Assembly: GCA_950295325.1 (NCBI GenBank)
Contig: OX485806.1
Coordinates: 34,598,001 to 34,662,000 of the forward strand
Reading direction: 5' to 3'
DNA: 64,000 bases
Source of the DNA: Polytrichum commune
Taxonomy: Eukaryota; Streptophyta; Polytrichopsida; Polytrichales; Polytrichaceae
The stretch's first letter is position 1. Each line of letters opens with the position of its first letter. Below the pieces are notes generated by a model. The model saw nothing but the letters and a program-made list of their open reading frames with translations. It did no database searches and was not told the DNA's origin. The position numbers were made by a program, and so were the translations under genes. Shown one piece after another: positions 24,165 through 35,268 of this stretch.

Positions 24165-25364
24165 ACAAATATTAGGTATGGCCATTTTTCCACAAAATTG
24201 TTGTCTTCACAGAAGGGAAAAAGAAAAGGAGAAAAAGAATCGTCCATGTCCGTGCACATGTGTGAATGTGAGCCCATTATCTTGTACTCATCACGGGTAT
24301 CCATGAAGCCTGCACAGACAGTACTCTTGGACTGCTAATGGAAGTTTGCTCCAAGAATCTAGCTTGCCAGGCAGTTTTATTAAAAACTACTAGTATTCAA
24401 GGCTCATATCCATGTTCCATCATCACCAATACATATCAGACTCTGACCTAGAGAGGGTTCAGTTGGTCTTGGCACTGATACAGCCATACCAATGACAATA
24501 GACATAGCATTACAACAACGGCAAAAATTTGTGAAGCTGTGGGACAGATATCATAGCATTAACCTCCTGTGGGCTTAGATGCATCTCCACGTTTAAGGTT
24601 GCATGTGCTTTAATGAAGAATTGAAAGCAGCTAAGATATGCATGCTCTGTGTGGCTTGGTAGTTTGGGGTTGCAATTTAGCTTTGAGTACACATAAATTG
24701 GTCAAAATATAATTTCATGGATATCATAAGTGAACAGGCCATTATAGGCATAGTTGCACAACCTTGGAGCAAAAGTCCACTTTCATTCAAGGAACTTGAT
24801 GCCAATGGTTGAATAACCACAATCACTTTGGGTCCTCTTCCAATCGAAAAAGGGACAGTCCTCTCTTGTAACCACTTAAAGACCACATCAACATTTCCAA
24901 AATGTGCCTCATAGACAGTATTCCAAACATAAGATGAACGTGATAAGACTATTCATTTACACATCTGACACCAAAAGTGACCACATAAGTTAAGGCCCAC
25001 ATGGACCAAATGATGTTGCATTTCCAATGCTAAAATAACTGCTTAAGCTCACTGATTTTACTGTTGAAAAGACAGGAGAGAACTTGTACTGAAGATATTG
25101 CATCAAGTAGCTTATTACTGAGAATTAGAATGCACATCTATAGGATATGACAGCTATGGAGATGGTGATGAAAAGTTGAACGGATACAGAACCAATTATT
25201 GCACTGAATTCAGACCCTACATGCTAAGTCGTAGATTTTGAAGTCCCAAACAATCTTTTGCAAGCCTCTTCAGATAATTCCCCAACAAGTACAATACAGG
25301 CACATCCAGAGAAATGGAGCAGCCATCCAAATCTAAAGTTCGGTCAATGATTACTAAAAAAAAA
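24165..25364. other. Intergenic spacer between convergent genes
   Basis: This contains the 3' flanks of protease gene 2 (plus strand) and the porin (minus strand). No gene, repeat or clear terminator was recognised. Confidence 0.5.
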
Positions 25365-27950
25365 TCAAGCTGCTAAAACAGAGAGACTCAACCCAATATT
25401 GGGCTGGGCTTTCAAGTCCCTAGAGTTCACTTCCGCAAGGAGGCTGAAGGTAACAAGGGGATTGGGTGAGAACTGCAGAAGACCTGCCACCAAACCCTTG
25501 TCGTCAAATCGCCCCTTCAATGTTGTCTGGCTGTTGTACAAGTATGACCCTGCCACCTTGGCAGAGGTCAGTCCCTTTTCTGTGAGACGGTGGATGTGGG
25601 TTCCAACCTGGCATCTTGGAGATAGAAACCGGGTGAAGTATAAGTCAAAGCTTTTCTCGATCAGAGGATCAATAATCATAGATCCTGTGAAATCTTCAGT
25701 CACATATCCAATACCTGGAGAAAACACAGATTAATTGAAAATGGTTAGCAGCTGTCAGCAATGAAATGATAGACTGAAAAGTGAAGGTCCAACTTAAACT
25801 ATTCCAGAATTTTCTAACTTCTATCTTATTTCATGTGAATTAGATTCAACCCACTTTTTGTTATAAAAATCAGGTTTATATCATCACCTGTCAGACAGGA
25901 AGTAGCAGTAATGATGTCTTTTAAGAGATAAACGCTTAAGAATGAATTGTAAAACATTGATTTGACAAAAGAGATGCTTGACTTACCAGCTTTGGTCATT
26001 CCAATGGCTCTCGACTCTGAATTGTACAGAAGGGATCCTCCTGCAAATACCCTCCTGTTGCCAAAATTTGCAGACAACTCAAGCTCAGGTGCTGCCTTGA
26101 AGCCATGAATCTTTGCATGAAGTGCAGCATAGTCGTGATGGTAAGTAACCTGTTCCCACCAAAATACCAGTAATTAATTATCCTCCTCTTCTTGAAATCA
26201 CTGTGAAAGTGTGGGACAGCTACACATGAAGTTCACAACTTCTGCAACATTGTGCATTTTGCAAGCCTCACCAGTTGCATAAAATTCAGCAAAACACAGG
26301 TTGTGGCAGCAAGAAAATCTTCAAAACCATGCTTGAAAACAAGCCAAGGCTAACAAAAGAATGTAGGCCAATAAGTGAAGGGACATACATGGGCTTTGCC
26401 ATCAGAGATACCAGCAGGGAAGGTCGTTTGGAGGCCAGCAGTCAAGCCTGGAACACCAAAATTCGATATTGTTGATTGATGGTTGATCTGCATCCAAGTT
26501 CCACAAAGAGCATGAGTAGATGATCATTTGATAAATTCAAGGTCAAAAGAAACCTCACGGTAGAAGCATATCTGTACATCAAGATTATGAACCCCGTTCA
26601 ATGTAGAACCTCCTGACACCATTCAACTGTAACTCCGATACCAATACACACCAACATTGTGCCCACTGGTATAGACTATTTATGACAACAAACAGTGTAA
26701 AACAATTTCAGATCACATTCAAAATCCAATACTACATGATCACGAATGCCTTGGTAAAAGATTGAGGTAATCCTAACAATTGACATCCAGTATTCTGATT
26801 CAGCCCAAACAAATTACTGCTACTTCACATATTCAGACAATGTAGTCATTATCAAGCCTAAGCTACAAATTCCTTATCAAGCCTTCTTTTTGACAGATTG
26901 CAAAATGAGAATCCACCTCAAACTTACATTTGCTGAAAGCATACTGTCCTCCAGAGGAACACATATGCTCCCATTAACCTCCTCCATGGATTATGCTCTT
27001 AGTACTATAGCTAAACCATCTAATTAGACTAGAATGAGAGGACAAAAGGGGCATTAAAACGAAGCCAAAAAAATCACTTAGTTGCCCGAATTTGCAGCGA
27101 CAATGACAACATATACATCACCCCATGTGGCAGTCAATGTGGGGATTAGGTTTTCAAATTCAACCTAAGCTACAAGCATGCATTTTAACAGGTTACGAAA
27201 GGGGAATCCACCCACTTACATCTGTCAAGAGCATAATGTCCTCCAGAGTGACATATATGCTCCCACAAATCTCCTCCAAAACTCACATGGCTGAACCATA
27301 ATACCTCATAGTACTATAGCTAGAAGCATGTAAGGCTAGAATGACACAACCAAAGGGACCTCAAAACGAAGCCCGAATTTTCTGAGACAATGACAAACAT
27401 ACATCATCCAATATGGCAGGCAATGTGGGAATAAGGTTTATGGGTAAAACTAAGCTGCATTTTTGTTAGCAAGTATGGATTTCGAGACTTTACGGAAGGG
27501 GAACCGACCTCCCACATACATTTCCCATGAGCATAATGTCCTGCAGATGCTCATATATGCTCCCATAAGACTCCTCTAGACCTTGATGACTGAAGCCTTA
27601 AGCCCTTATTCTTGAAGTACTGTAGCTAGAATCGTCTAAGATTAGAATGAGGACATCGGGACAGAGTCAGAAAATCCACATACTTGATTACCCGTGGTGG
27701 CGAAGGAGAAATCGTGCTTGGTGTTGCCTTCCTGAAAACTAGCAGAAACAACCCCAACGGTAATGTCCTGCACAATGGTCGCCGTGGTGGTGATTGCGGC
27801 ACCTCGTGGGCCGATGCACGAGAACATGAGCATGTGGCCACCTACGAACCCCTTGTGCACCAAATCCTTCGCTTGCTTCCCCACATCTGAGAACAACATC
27901 GGCCCCCCGATCCGGGCCAGAAGCGGCGCGTTCTCCTCCTCCTTCGACAT
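25365..27950 (-). CDS. VDAC-like mitochondrial outer-membrane porin (four exons)
   Basis: This encodes a eukaryotic porin of the VDAC family, a beta barrel passing ATP, ADP and small solutes through the mitochondrial outer membrane. Exons: 27950-27684, 26487-26389, 26149-25987 and 25714-25365. They join in phase to about 292 aa, near the usual 276. The N-terminus has the family's LFSDVGKQAKDL helix, preceded by about 18 extra residues. The middle has a YHHDYAALHAKI segment like the family's YFHDHATF strand. The end has TTLKGRFDDKGLVAGLLQ, then FSLLAEVNSRDLKAQPNIGLSLS, matching the last strands. It is divergent from canonical plant VDACs and lacks some family residues, so it may be a specialised isoform. 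The exon 1 donor CAA-GTATGT was chosen over a nearby GTAATC because only the former keeps the frame. Confidence 0.82.
26850..27690. repeat. Triplicated ~295-bp block in VDAC intron 1
   Basis: The landmark 'gtcctccagag..acatatatgctccca' recurs at about 26946, 27236 and 27536 (spacing 290 and 300). In each unit it follows a 'cctaagctaca' and 'ggggaatccac' stretch and precedes 'ctcctc.a' and 'gtactatagctaga'. The array fills most of intron 1 and ends against the exon 1 donor. It has no coding potential. Confidence 0.8.
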
Positions 27951-28500
27951 CTTCACAAACTCGATCTAACCAAACCCTAAACCCCAAATCCCAAATCTTC
28001 GGTCTTCAGTTCACTAACAACAAACCCCCTCACAACACCCAACTCACAACTCGACAACACTTCGAAACCAACTCACAACTCCACAACAGTCAAGGTGTGC
28101 TTGGGAGGATCCGAAGGCAGAACAAACTCAATATGCAAAACGGAAACCGGAAAACAAAAAAAAACAGGGGAAAAGGAGGGGATTGAACCGTTTGCGGAGT
28201 TTGAGGGACGAGATGTGGCAAGCGGGGGGTCGTTGGAGAGGGAATCGCGAGGAGTGGCGGTTGGGAAGGTCGAATATCGGCTCCACGCGGCGATCGGCTG
28301 AGGAAAACGTGGGATCGACCGAATGGGAGTTGCGATCAAGGAGCGAGCGAGAGAGCGGACGGTAGAGGCTAGTGGGAGGCCGAGAGCAGGGAACAGAAGT
28401 AGAGAGGCGACCCCTATTTTGACACGTGGGGCCAGCAGGTGTTGAGCACGTGGCGGATCGAGGCCGGTCCGGGGTCGAAATCCCGTGGCGTCCGCAGGTA
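27951..28500. other. Upstream region of the porin gene
   Basis: A GC-richer stretch that should hold the porin's 5' UTR and promoter. No TATA box was identified. The ORFs here overlap in several frames and show no domain. Purine-rich runs (gaga, gcga) at 28340-28400 may be promoter-associated. Confidence 0.45.
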
Positions 28501-28896
28501 TTTCACCACTTTCATTGAACTTCTCAAAAACATGAATGAATCATCACAAGTTTCTCAAGTTGGTGAGCTAACTTAAGGGCTCCCAAGTCACTTGAGGTCC
28601 AAGCCATGCAATCTCGGCCGTTGAGAGCAAAAAAGCTAGCTTCAATTCTCAAAACAAGTCCCATGATCATTTTTGCATAAAATAATCAAGATCCGATTTT
28701 TACGATAATTAAGCATATTTTAATGATTTCTTAAGGTTCCAAAGTTGGGACTTTGTCCCCATATTGGGGCTTGCCAGCATGAGTGGGGCTTGGGATTTGG
28801 GACCCATGTGAACCGGCCCTTCGGTATGTGGCCCTGTTGTGGGCACTTCCCACTCCACATAAGGTAGACAAATCTTAAATGGTTAAATTTTCAGCT

Positions 28897-29080
28897 TATG
28901 GCCACTTAACACATGAGACCAAAGGCCCTTGACCATTGCATTCTAATAAGTTCTCTCATTGGTTGATAAGGCCAAGACCGTCCAAGCTCACTTCATAGTA
29001 GAAGGTGAAGGCCTAAGGGTCCAAAGAAATTATCATGGATAAAAAGTCTACATGGATTCCTACATGGCACATTATGGATA
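28897..29080. mobile_element. Truncated MITE related to 1103-1602
   Basis: One end only. 'ggccacttaacacatgag' is followed by 'ccttgaccatt', 'ttctctcattggttg', 'ccaagctcacttca' and 'agtctacatggattcctac'. These match, in order, the reverse complement of the right half of the MITE at 1103-1602. The other end was not found. Confidence 0.7.
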
Positions 29081-29605
29081 AAGTTTCAATGGTCTACTGG
29101 AATTTGAGTCAAGCCCCCTCTAGAGGTAGGCATGACGCAAATTCCAGCATGCCATGTCAAAGCAATGATCGGGGAGAATTGACGGTTCTTTACAAATGAA
29201 CCGATTGCTATGGATAAATAACCAGATATGGAAGAAGGTAGTCGGATGGGCATCTGATCTACCAAGGGAGGAAACCGGATATTGACAAGTATCAATTTTG
29301 AATCCCCAAATAATTCACGGGTTGAAGGTATAAACCCCCGAAACTTAACAGTCCCCCCGAGGGTATCAGCGGACACCGGCCAACCACCAGAGGTATGTGT
29401 CGGATCTCAGCCGTGTATGAGGAGGGTGATGGGGGAGATAGTGGTCCCCTCCCTCGCCATTCCTCCACTCAGTTATCACTCTCGCCCTCGATCCTCAGCT
29501 CCCTCCCCTAGTCATCGCTCATACTCCACTCCGCTCCACTCCATTTACTCCATTCACTCCATCCACTCCTGCTCCGAAGTGGATCACCCCTGCTCTGGGC
29601 TTGGC
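29081..29605. other. Non-genic stretch
   Basis: No gene was recognised. A 'ctccactccattcactcc' run of short imperfect repeats occupies about 29520-29575. The 123-codon frame over it is low-complexity Ser/Pro/His and is rejected. Confidence 0.4.
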
Positions 29606-29975
29606 TCCAAAGTAGATGTCAGCTTCTCTGTCTCTTCTCAACTTTGTGAATGATTGTTACAGAGGTAGTTATTCCATTTATTGTGATTGAATGGTGGCTG
29701 CGACACATTTATGTATGTACGTATGTGTGTATGGACCGAAACTGTAGAGGGATCTCTTTCTCTCTTTCTCTTTGATTCCACGTCCAAAGTGGATCGAAGT
29801 AGATGCGAACTTCTAAGTTTCTTCTCAACTTTGTGAATGATTGTTACAGAGGTAGTTATTTCATTTATTGTGATTGAATGGTGGATGCGACACATTTATG
29901 TATGTATGTATGTATGTATGGACCGAAATTGCAAAGGGATCTCTCTCTCTCTGATTCCGCGATCTATGTGCAGGA
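29606..29975. repeat. ~187-bp tandem duplication
   Basis: 'actttgtgaatgattgttac' at 29641 recurs identically at 29828, period 187. The match extends through 'gaggtagttatt', 'gattgaatggtgg.tgcgac', a (TATG)n run and a (TC)n run. The two units differ mainly in microsatellite length, so the duplication is young compared with other repeats here. Confidence 0.9.
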
Positions 29976-30654
29976 CTTCAGAATGTAATGTGACAATTGT
30001 ACATCATACATTATATATTACTCATGAAACCCGACTCCATTAGTTGTCGTTTTGCTGTTGTTTTTCTTATCTTAAGGGCAGTGTGTGCCAAAGGTGAGTA
30101 TCTTGAACTGGAACTGCAGTAAATTGCAATGTACTTGTTGTAAAGACTATGTGTTGCTCTCTGCTGGTCTGGAACCCTAATCGCACCAACAAGCTTTGTA
30201 AAAATGGGGACCCTCTACTTGTACGTTACTTGATAATTGTGTTGAGAGTCTTTAAGTTTGTGACTTGGGGTTTTTCTAGGGACTATTTTTGAAGAAAGGG
30301 CAAAGCTTATCAATGTTGTTGTAGAAGATTAGCATGTAGCATGTTATATCACTTGAACATTTGAAAGAAAGAATCTCATAGAAACCAAAGTCTTTGATTC
30401 TAATCATAACTTCCTTTTGCATGTGTTGTCACTCTCAACGCACTTGTGAGTCTTCCAGCAAATGAATTCTATATAGATCAACATGATAGATAACTCATTT
30501 GATATACAAAATCTCAATATCGTAATATCAATATGATACTTAATTGAAGCTTCTGACATCAAAGATAAATTTGCGGTGGGAGTGATCCATTGAGATATTG
30601 TGGAAAGAATTATACAGTCTCCTCCACAAGATCCCATAACATTGATACATTTGA

Positions 30655-30900
30655 TTTGTAAATGTTCTTGTTGGTTTGGTGTTTCATGTAGCTAAATGCA
30701 TGGTGGATTGGGGTGTTGGTTTGGGGGTACTTAAAGTTGGTTAGCTTGTTTTGATTTGGTGAATGTTCGTGTTGGTTTTCGGCTAGATGTTTGGTGGATT
30801 AGGGTGTTGTTTTGCCTAGATTTAGGTTGCTAGTATGTTTAGACAAATGTTCCCGGTTGGTTTAGACTTAGGTGCATTTTTTTATTTGGTTTATGGTTCT
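30655..30900. repeat. ~90-100-bp GT-rich tandem repeat, about 2.5 copies
   Basis: 'tggtggattggggtgttg' at about 30701 recurs as 'tggtggattagggtgttg' at about 30791. The preceding 'aatgttc.tgttggttt' recurs at about 30662, 30762 and 30846. Confidence 0.7.
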
Positions 30901-31399
30901 TGTTGAAAGTTCTAAGATTTTTTTCTTGGTTGGGTGTGCAGATGCACGTTATTGCATCAACGCACAGACACATTGGACTTGGGTTTTATTTGTGATTCAC
31001 TTTAGCTTAGGTGTTGGTAGATTATTTGCAGTTGTTTTCTTTTGTTGGTTGTATTCCTATTATGTTGTCTTGTAATTATACTCTACAATTGTTGAGTCCA
31101 ATTTGTTTTTATCACATGATGAAAATATAAAAATGCCTCTGTAGTATGTTGTATAAAAATTTCCAAAGTGATGATACAACATTTATTCAAACATCGTCAT
31201 CGTCATCGTCTGAAGGTTGTACCTCTTGTCCATGTTTGACTCCACTAGAAATTGATGTAAGTCAATAGAAGAATGCATGATATAGTAAATTCAATTGGAT
31301 TGAGTTTGATGCTAAAATAGGTGGATTTTTGCAAAGTTCGCAAACAAAAAGAAGGTAGATCAACCTTTGCCACAACATGCATCATTAACATTCGAATAT

Positions 31400-33060
31400 C
31401 AACCTTTCAAGACCATGGGAAGAGTGCAAAGTATGGACGTTTGATTTGGACAATGCATAAGAAACAATGAACAATAAAAAAAATTATGGAGGCCAATCGA
31501 GCATATAAAAGAGCTATACATTTTTTGTTTCAAGCAGCGTATTACATAAGAAAAGAAATTATTTCCTTTCAAAAATTTCATAGTTTGTATTTTTTGCTTG
31601 TAAACATAAAAACTAATATAATGGAAAAACTTTACCATGATGAGAAAAATTGCCGTGAAATTTTATTTTGCATTTCATCAGTGGTTCAAAAAATCTAAAA
31701 TAGGGTTGAAAATTTTATATTCTTTGGTATTATGATTGATGAGTCTACAAATATATCTATAATATGTCATCTTCTTATAATTAATAGTTTTGTAGAGGAA
31801 GGTATTTTTTGTGTTTTTCTTGGATTGTTGCATATTAAAGACAAAAATAATAATGCATATATAATATTTGAAACACTAACAAAAAATATGAAGGAATGAA
31901 AATTAAATTTTAATAAGTATGTGGGATTTATCTCCAATGAAACGTCGACCATAATTAGCAAATAAATTAATGTTGCAATGCGTTTAAAAGTGAAGATAAA
32001 TATTTTCTGAAATTCCGTCCAAGGTCTGGTACATATGACAAACTTAGCTGCTATAGATGTAATAAAATTTTACTTTGCAAAGAGATATCTAGATAAATAG
32101 ATACATTATTAAATTCAATAGCGGTGCATTTCAAAAAGTCGTGCAAAAAAAAATGTGTTGCTTCGATTGCAAGAAGGGCTTGATGATTCTACAAAGTATT
32201 TAAAAAGATACAAAAAAATTAGGTAATTGTTAGCAAGCCGTGATAACCCTTTGTGAATCTATAGAGAGTATTCTAACCTACTTTCGGGATAATCATAAAG
32301 CTATGGATGATGAAATTGGGTCCAATATATTTACAAAACTTCGTATGTTTAAGTACACATATGTGTTTTATTTTTTGACTGATATTTTGCAAATTTTATC
32401 TAAATTATCATGTTTATTTCAAAATGGATATAACTACAGTAGGTTCAATGGTAAAGACAAATATTGTTCAATTTTATATATTATTTATTGAAGAGACTAT
32501 GAATTTGAAATAATTCATGAGACCTTTAATAAACAAACATGATATTATATTCTCCTTGAATTTGGTCCTCAAAGAGGAGATTTGAGAAGGTTATCTAGTG
32601 ATATTAAGGTAGGTAAATATCATGATATTAAAATGATACAGAATATAACATGACATAATTTTATAGATGTAGTGACATTTCAAAAGAAATTTGTATTGGC
32701 AATATGTAATGTATTAGAGTTTAGGTTTGAAGATAACCACATCATGACAACGTTTAAAGTATTATGTTCGACTAATATTCTATCTAGACAAATTAATTTG
32801 GTTAATTGGGGGTAGTTGATTTGGAATTGTTATATGATTAATATAGAATTGAGTGTGAAATTGAAGAAAAAAAATTATACCATTAATAAATTATGTTGCA
32901 ATCAAAATAAAGTTTTTGTATAATTTACAAGCAACTACGGATTGGTCGGACAAATGTTTCAAAGATATTTGGTTAATGATCATTTGGAATCACATCTTAC
33001 CAATATTGTATAATAACTTATTAGTTCTAGCTAACATAACTAAAGTACATAAAACATAAA
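31400..33060 (+). pseudogene. Decayed hAT transposase (ZNF862-like)
   Basis: Frames read with stops and shifts give the family's landmarks in order. FFGIMIDESTNIS lies at about 31720 and carries the first catalytic acid. FVGFISNETSTI follows at about 31920 and a 'VHMTNLAAIDV' segment, the family's VHCxAHRTNLA, at about 32020. Then come a Lys-rich helix (about 32140), TLCESIESILTYFRDN (32246-32294) and a long helical region. A weak 'NNLLVLANITKV' near 33010 sits where the dimerisation domain should begin. There are at least six stops, so it is inactive. It belongs to the same broad group as the better preserved copy at 59.07-62.13 kb but is much older. Confidence 0.75.
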
Positions 33061-33636
33061 TTATCATGTTGATGGTTATTTGTACTAAAATAACCCTTTT
33101 TGCCCTCAATGGCTTCAAATGGTCTAAGTGTATAGGAGGATCATAAACATGTGTTTTTATGTTTTGTATTGGAACATGTGAATTCATTCTTAAATCAAGG
33201 AATTGTATTGTTGTTGCTTTGTGTGAAATTACATATCATGTATATAAGAATATATGTACAAGATAAAGTTATTAATTCTCGTAGTCCTAGAGTTTTTGAA
33301 GACATTGGTGGTTTGAGGGGTTGTAAATCCTTAGCCCCCAACCGGTGGGGGGGCATTTGAATCACGTTCAACTCCTACTAAGGATAAATTGGGTTTTTTG
33401 GTGAGGGAATGTAGTTTAGTTGAAAAAACAAATGAAAAATGGCAAATATTTATTTAAACGGATTTTTTACCGCCTAGTTTTTTTACATCCGGATTTCAAC
33501 CGAGCTAAAATGGCAAGTGGGGGAAATGAACCGGAACAGCTTGGTGGATCCAACCCGAACCGACAAATAATAAGTTCCAACCGGTTGGGGCCCATTTCAA
33601 CTAGTTATTAGAGGGGTCATGTAGAAAATCTCCCCG

Positions 33637-33747
33637 ATGACTGTGTCACAGTCAAGGGTCTTAGAGAGTTGGTACGGCCTTTGGATTAGAGTCAAGGGCC
33701 CTCACAATTACATGATCATGGCCCTTGGCTCATGTGTGAAGTGGCCC
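33637..33747. mobile_element. MITE end related to 1103-1602
   Basis: The reverse complement reads 'agggccacttcacacatgag', then 'ccaagggcc' and 'tcatgtaattgtgag'. This matches the left arm and adjoining interior of the MITE at 1103-1602. The opposite end was not located. Confidence 0.65.
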
Positions 33748-33789
33748 TCATGTGTGTGGGTGTTATTCGGCTCATTTTTCATGTTCTCC

Positions 33790-34070
33790 AACTTCTACCA
33801 ATTAGATTTACACAACGAAACTTGTGTTGCATTAGCAAATCTACAATGAAGCATTAACAAAACTTGGATGAAAAATGAAACCTCCCCTTTCTTTGGTTAT
33901 GGTTATTGATCGTGCGTACTTGAATACATATGTCCTCTAAATTATGTGGAGTGGTTGATATAATTTGAAGACATATACCAATCTCTTTTAAGCATGTGTA
34001 CTTATATGGTGTTTGTTCTTTGACCCTCACTTAACCACACACCATAAAAAATAAGGGCCCGTTCAAGAAA
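33790..34070. repeat. Diverged repeat, partner of 2160-2530
   Basis: The alignment landmarks are given at 1700-2520. This copy ends in 'aataagggcccgttcaagaa', a possible GGGCC-type terminus next to TAA. The matching MITE-like left end was not identified. Confidence 0.55.
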
Positions 34071-35155
34071 AGTAAAAAGTAACCAAACAACACCCACACA
34101 ACTTAGCCTACTTCTCCTAGGATATGATACACACGATTACTATGAGATGGTTAGCAAATATATATCGAGGCAATAGCAACTTTTCTTATAAATTTTGGAG
34201 CTCATATGCATATCCTATTCATATCAAAGTGAAAATTTGCAAGCTCATTAAATGGTTATATAGATCCCCCCCCCCCCCCGGAATTATGTTGACTATTGAA
34301 ACTAGAATAGATGACATGTCTTGAGCATGCACATGTTTTTTGGGCATCCACTACTCTTGGATGTAGAACTAACCACACACAACTCAAATAAAGGTGTTTG
34401 ATTAAAATAAGCTAACGATTTAAGCATGTCTATCTTAAATTTTAGGCCTTTATAGTCAATTGGCGTGTTTTATCCAGTTAGCAGTTGTGTTGAACTACGG
34501 AGATTGTCATTTCAAATTTCGTACTTGGAGTTTTTACAATTAGAGGTAAAAGCAAAGATTCTCTTTCTCTTTAGGTGGTCATGTAAACCTTCTAATTATG
34601 TTGATTATTGACATTTCCGTAGTGGCCAGTGGGGTAGATATCCATTTATAGGTATTTGGCACATGCGACCACTTTCGATGAAAATTCCCAAAGGTAAAAA
34701 CTACACAACACCAATTCATAGTGAAGCTACTTGGATTTCACCACTACCGAAGGTAGAATAGTACAAAGGTAGAAGTTTGCTAGAAATAGAATCGTTAAGC
34801 TATGCCCTTCTCCCAATTGTTGCAGCCCTTTAGGGGCTCATGGTGCACCATATATACAAAAAAAACTTCTTACATGTTAACTAGGCTCATGAGGCAATTG
34901 AGACCTCTATGTGTTTGCGATGGAGTGCAAAAGGCCCTCCCTTGCCATGATTTCTACAAGTTGCGTAGAGTCCATTTGAGCGAGGGAAGAAGGCATCATG
35001 CTCTCAAAAGTGATTCCAAATATTTGGCAAGGAGGGCATGGGTGGCTTCATGTGGAGATTCGTGAGTACCGATGGTTGAGATAGGGTCCATACCTTGTGT
35101 TGATTGAATGCCATTAACTTGAAAGTGCTTGCAATTCTAACCAAAGTGCATGATC
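34071..35155. other. Non-genic stretch
   Basis: No gene was recognised. An 87-codon frame at 34802-35065 has no stop but no domain either and is left uncalled. A 14-base C run sits at about 34267-34280. Confidence 0.4.
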
Positions 35156-35268
35156 CACTAGTAGAAAACTATGCCAAAAAGAACTGCAATCGAAATCGGT
35201 TGCGGTTTGTTAGACCAAAATGATTTGCAGTCGTTCAACGACTGCAAATTTGTTTCTTTGGCATAGCA
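35156..35268. mobile_element. Candidate CACTA element 5' terminus
   Basis: The sequence CACTAGTAGAAAACTATGCC at 35156 matches the usual start of plant CACTA (En/Spm) elements. It is followed by a structured subterminal region. 'CTATGCCAAAAAGAA' (35169-35183) pairs with 'TTCTTTGGCATAG' (35254-35266). Inside is a 13-bp perfect hairpin (35223-35249, loop of one base). No matching 3' end or 3-bp target duplication was found within a few kb. Confidence 0.4.

Noticed and set aside
34802-35065. 87-codon plus-strand frame
   Set aside because: Open but short, with no recognised motif and surrounded by decayed repeats.
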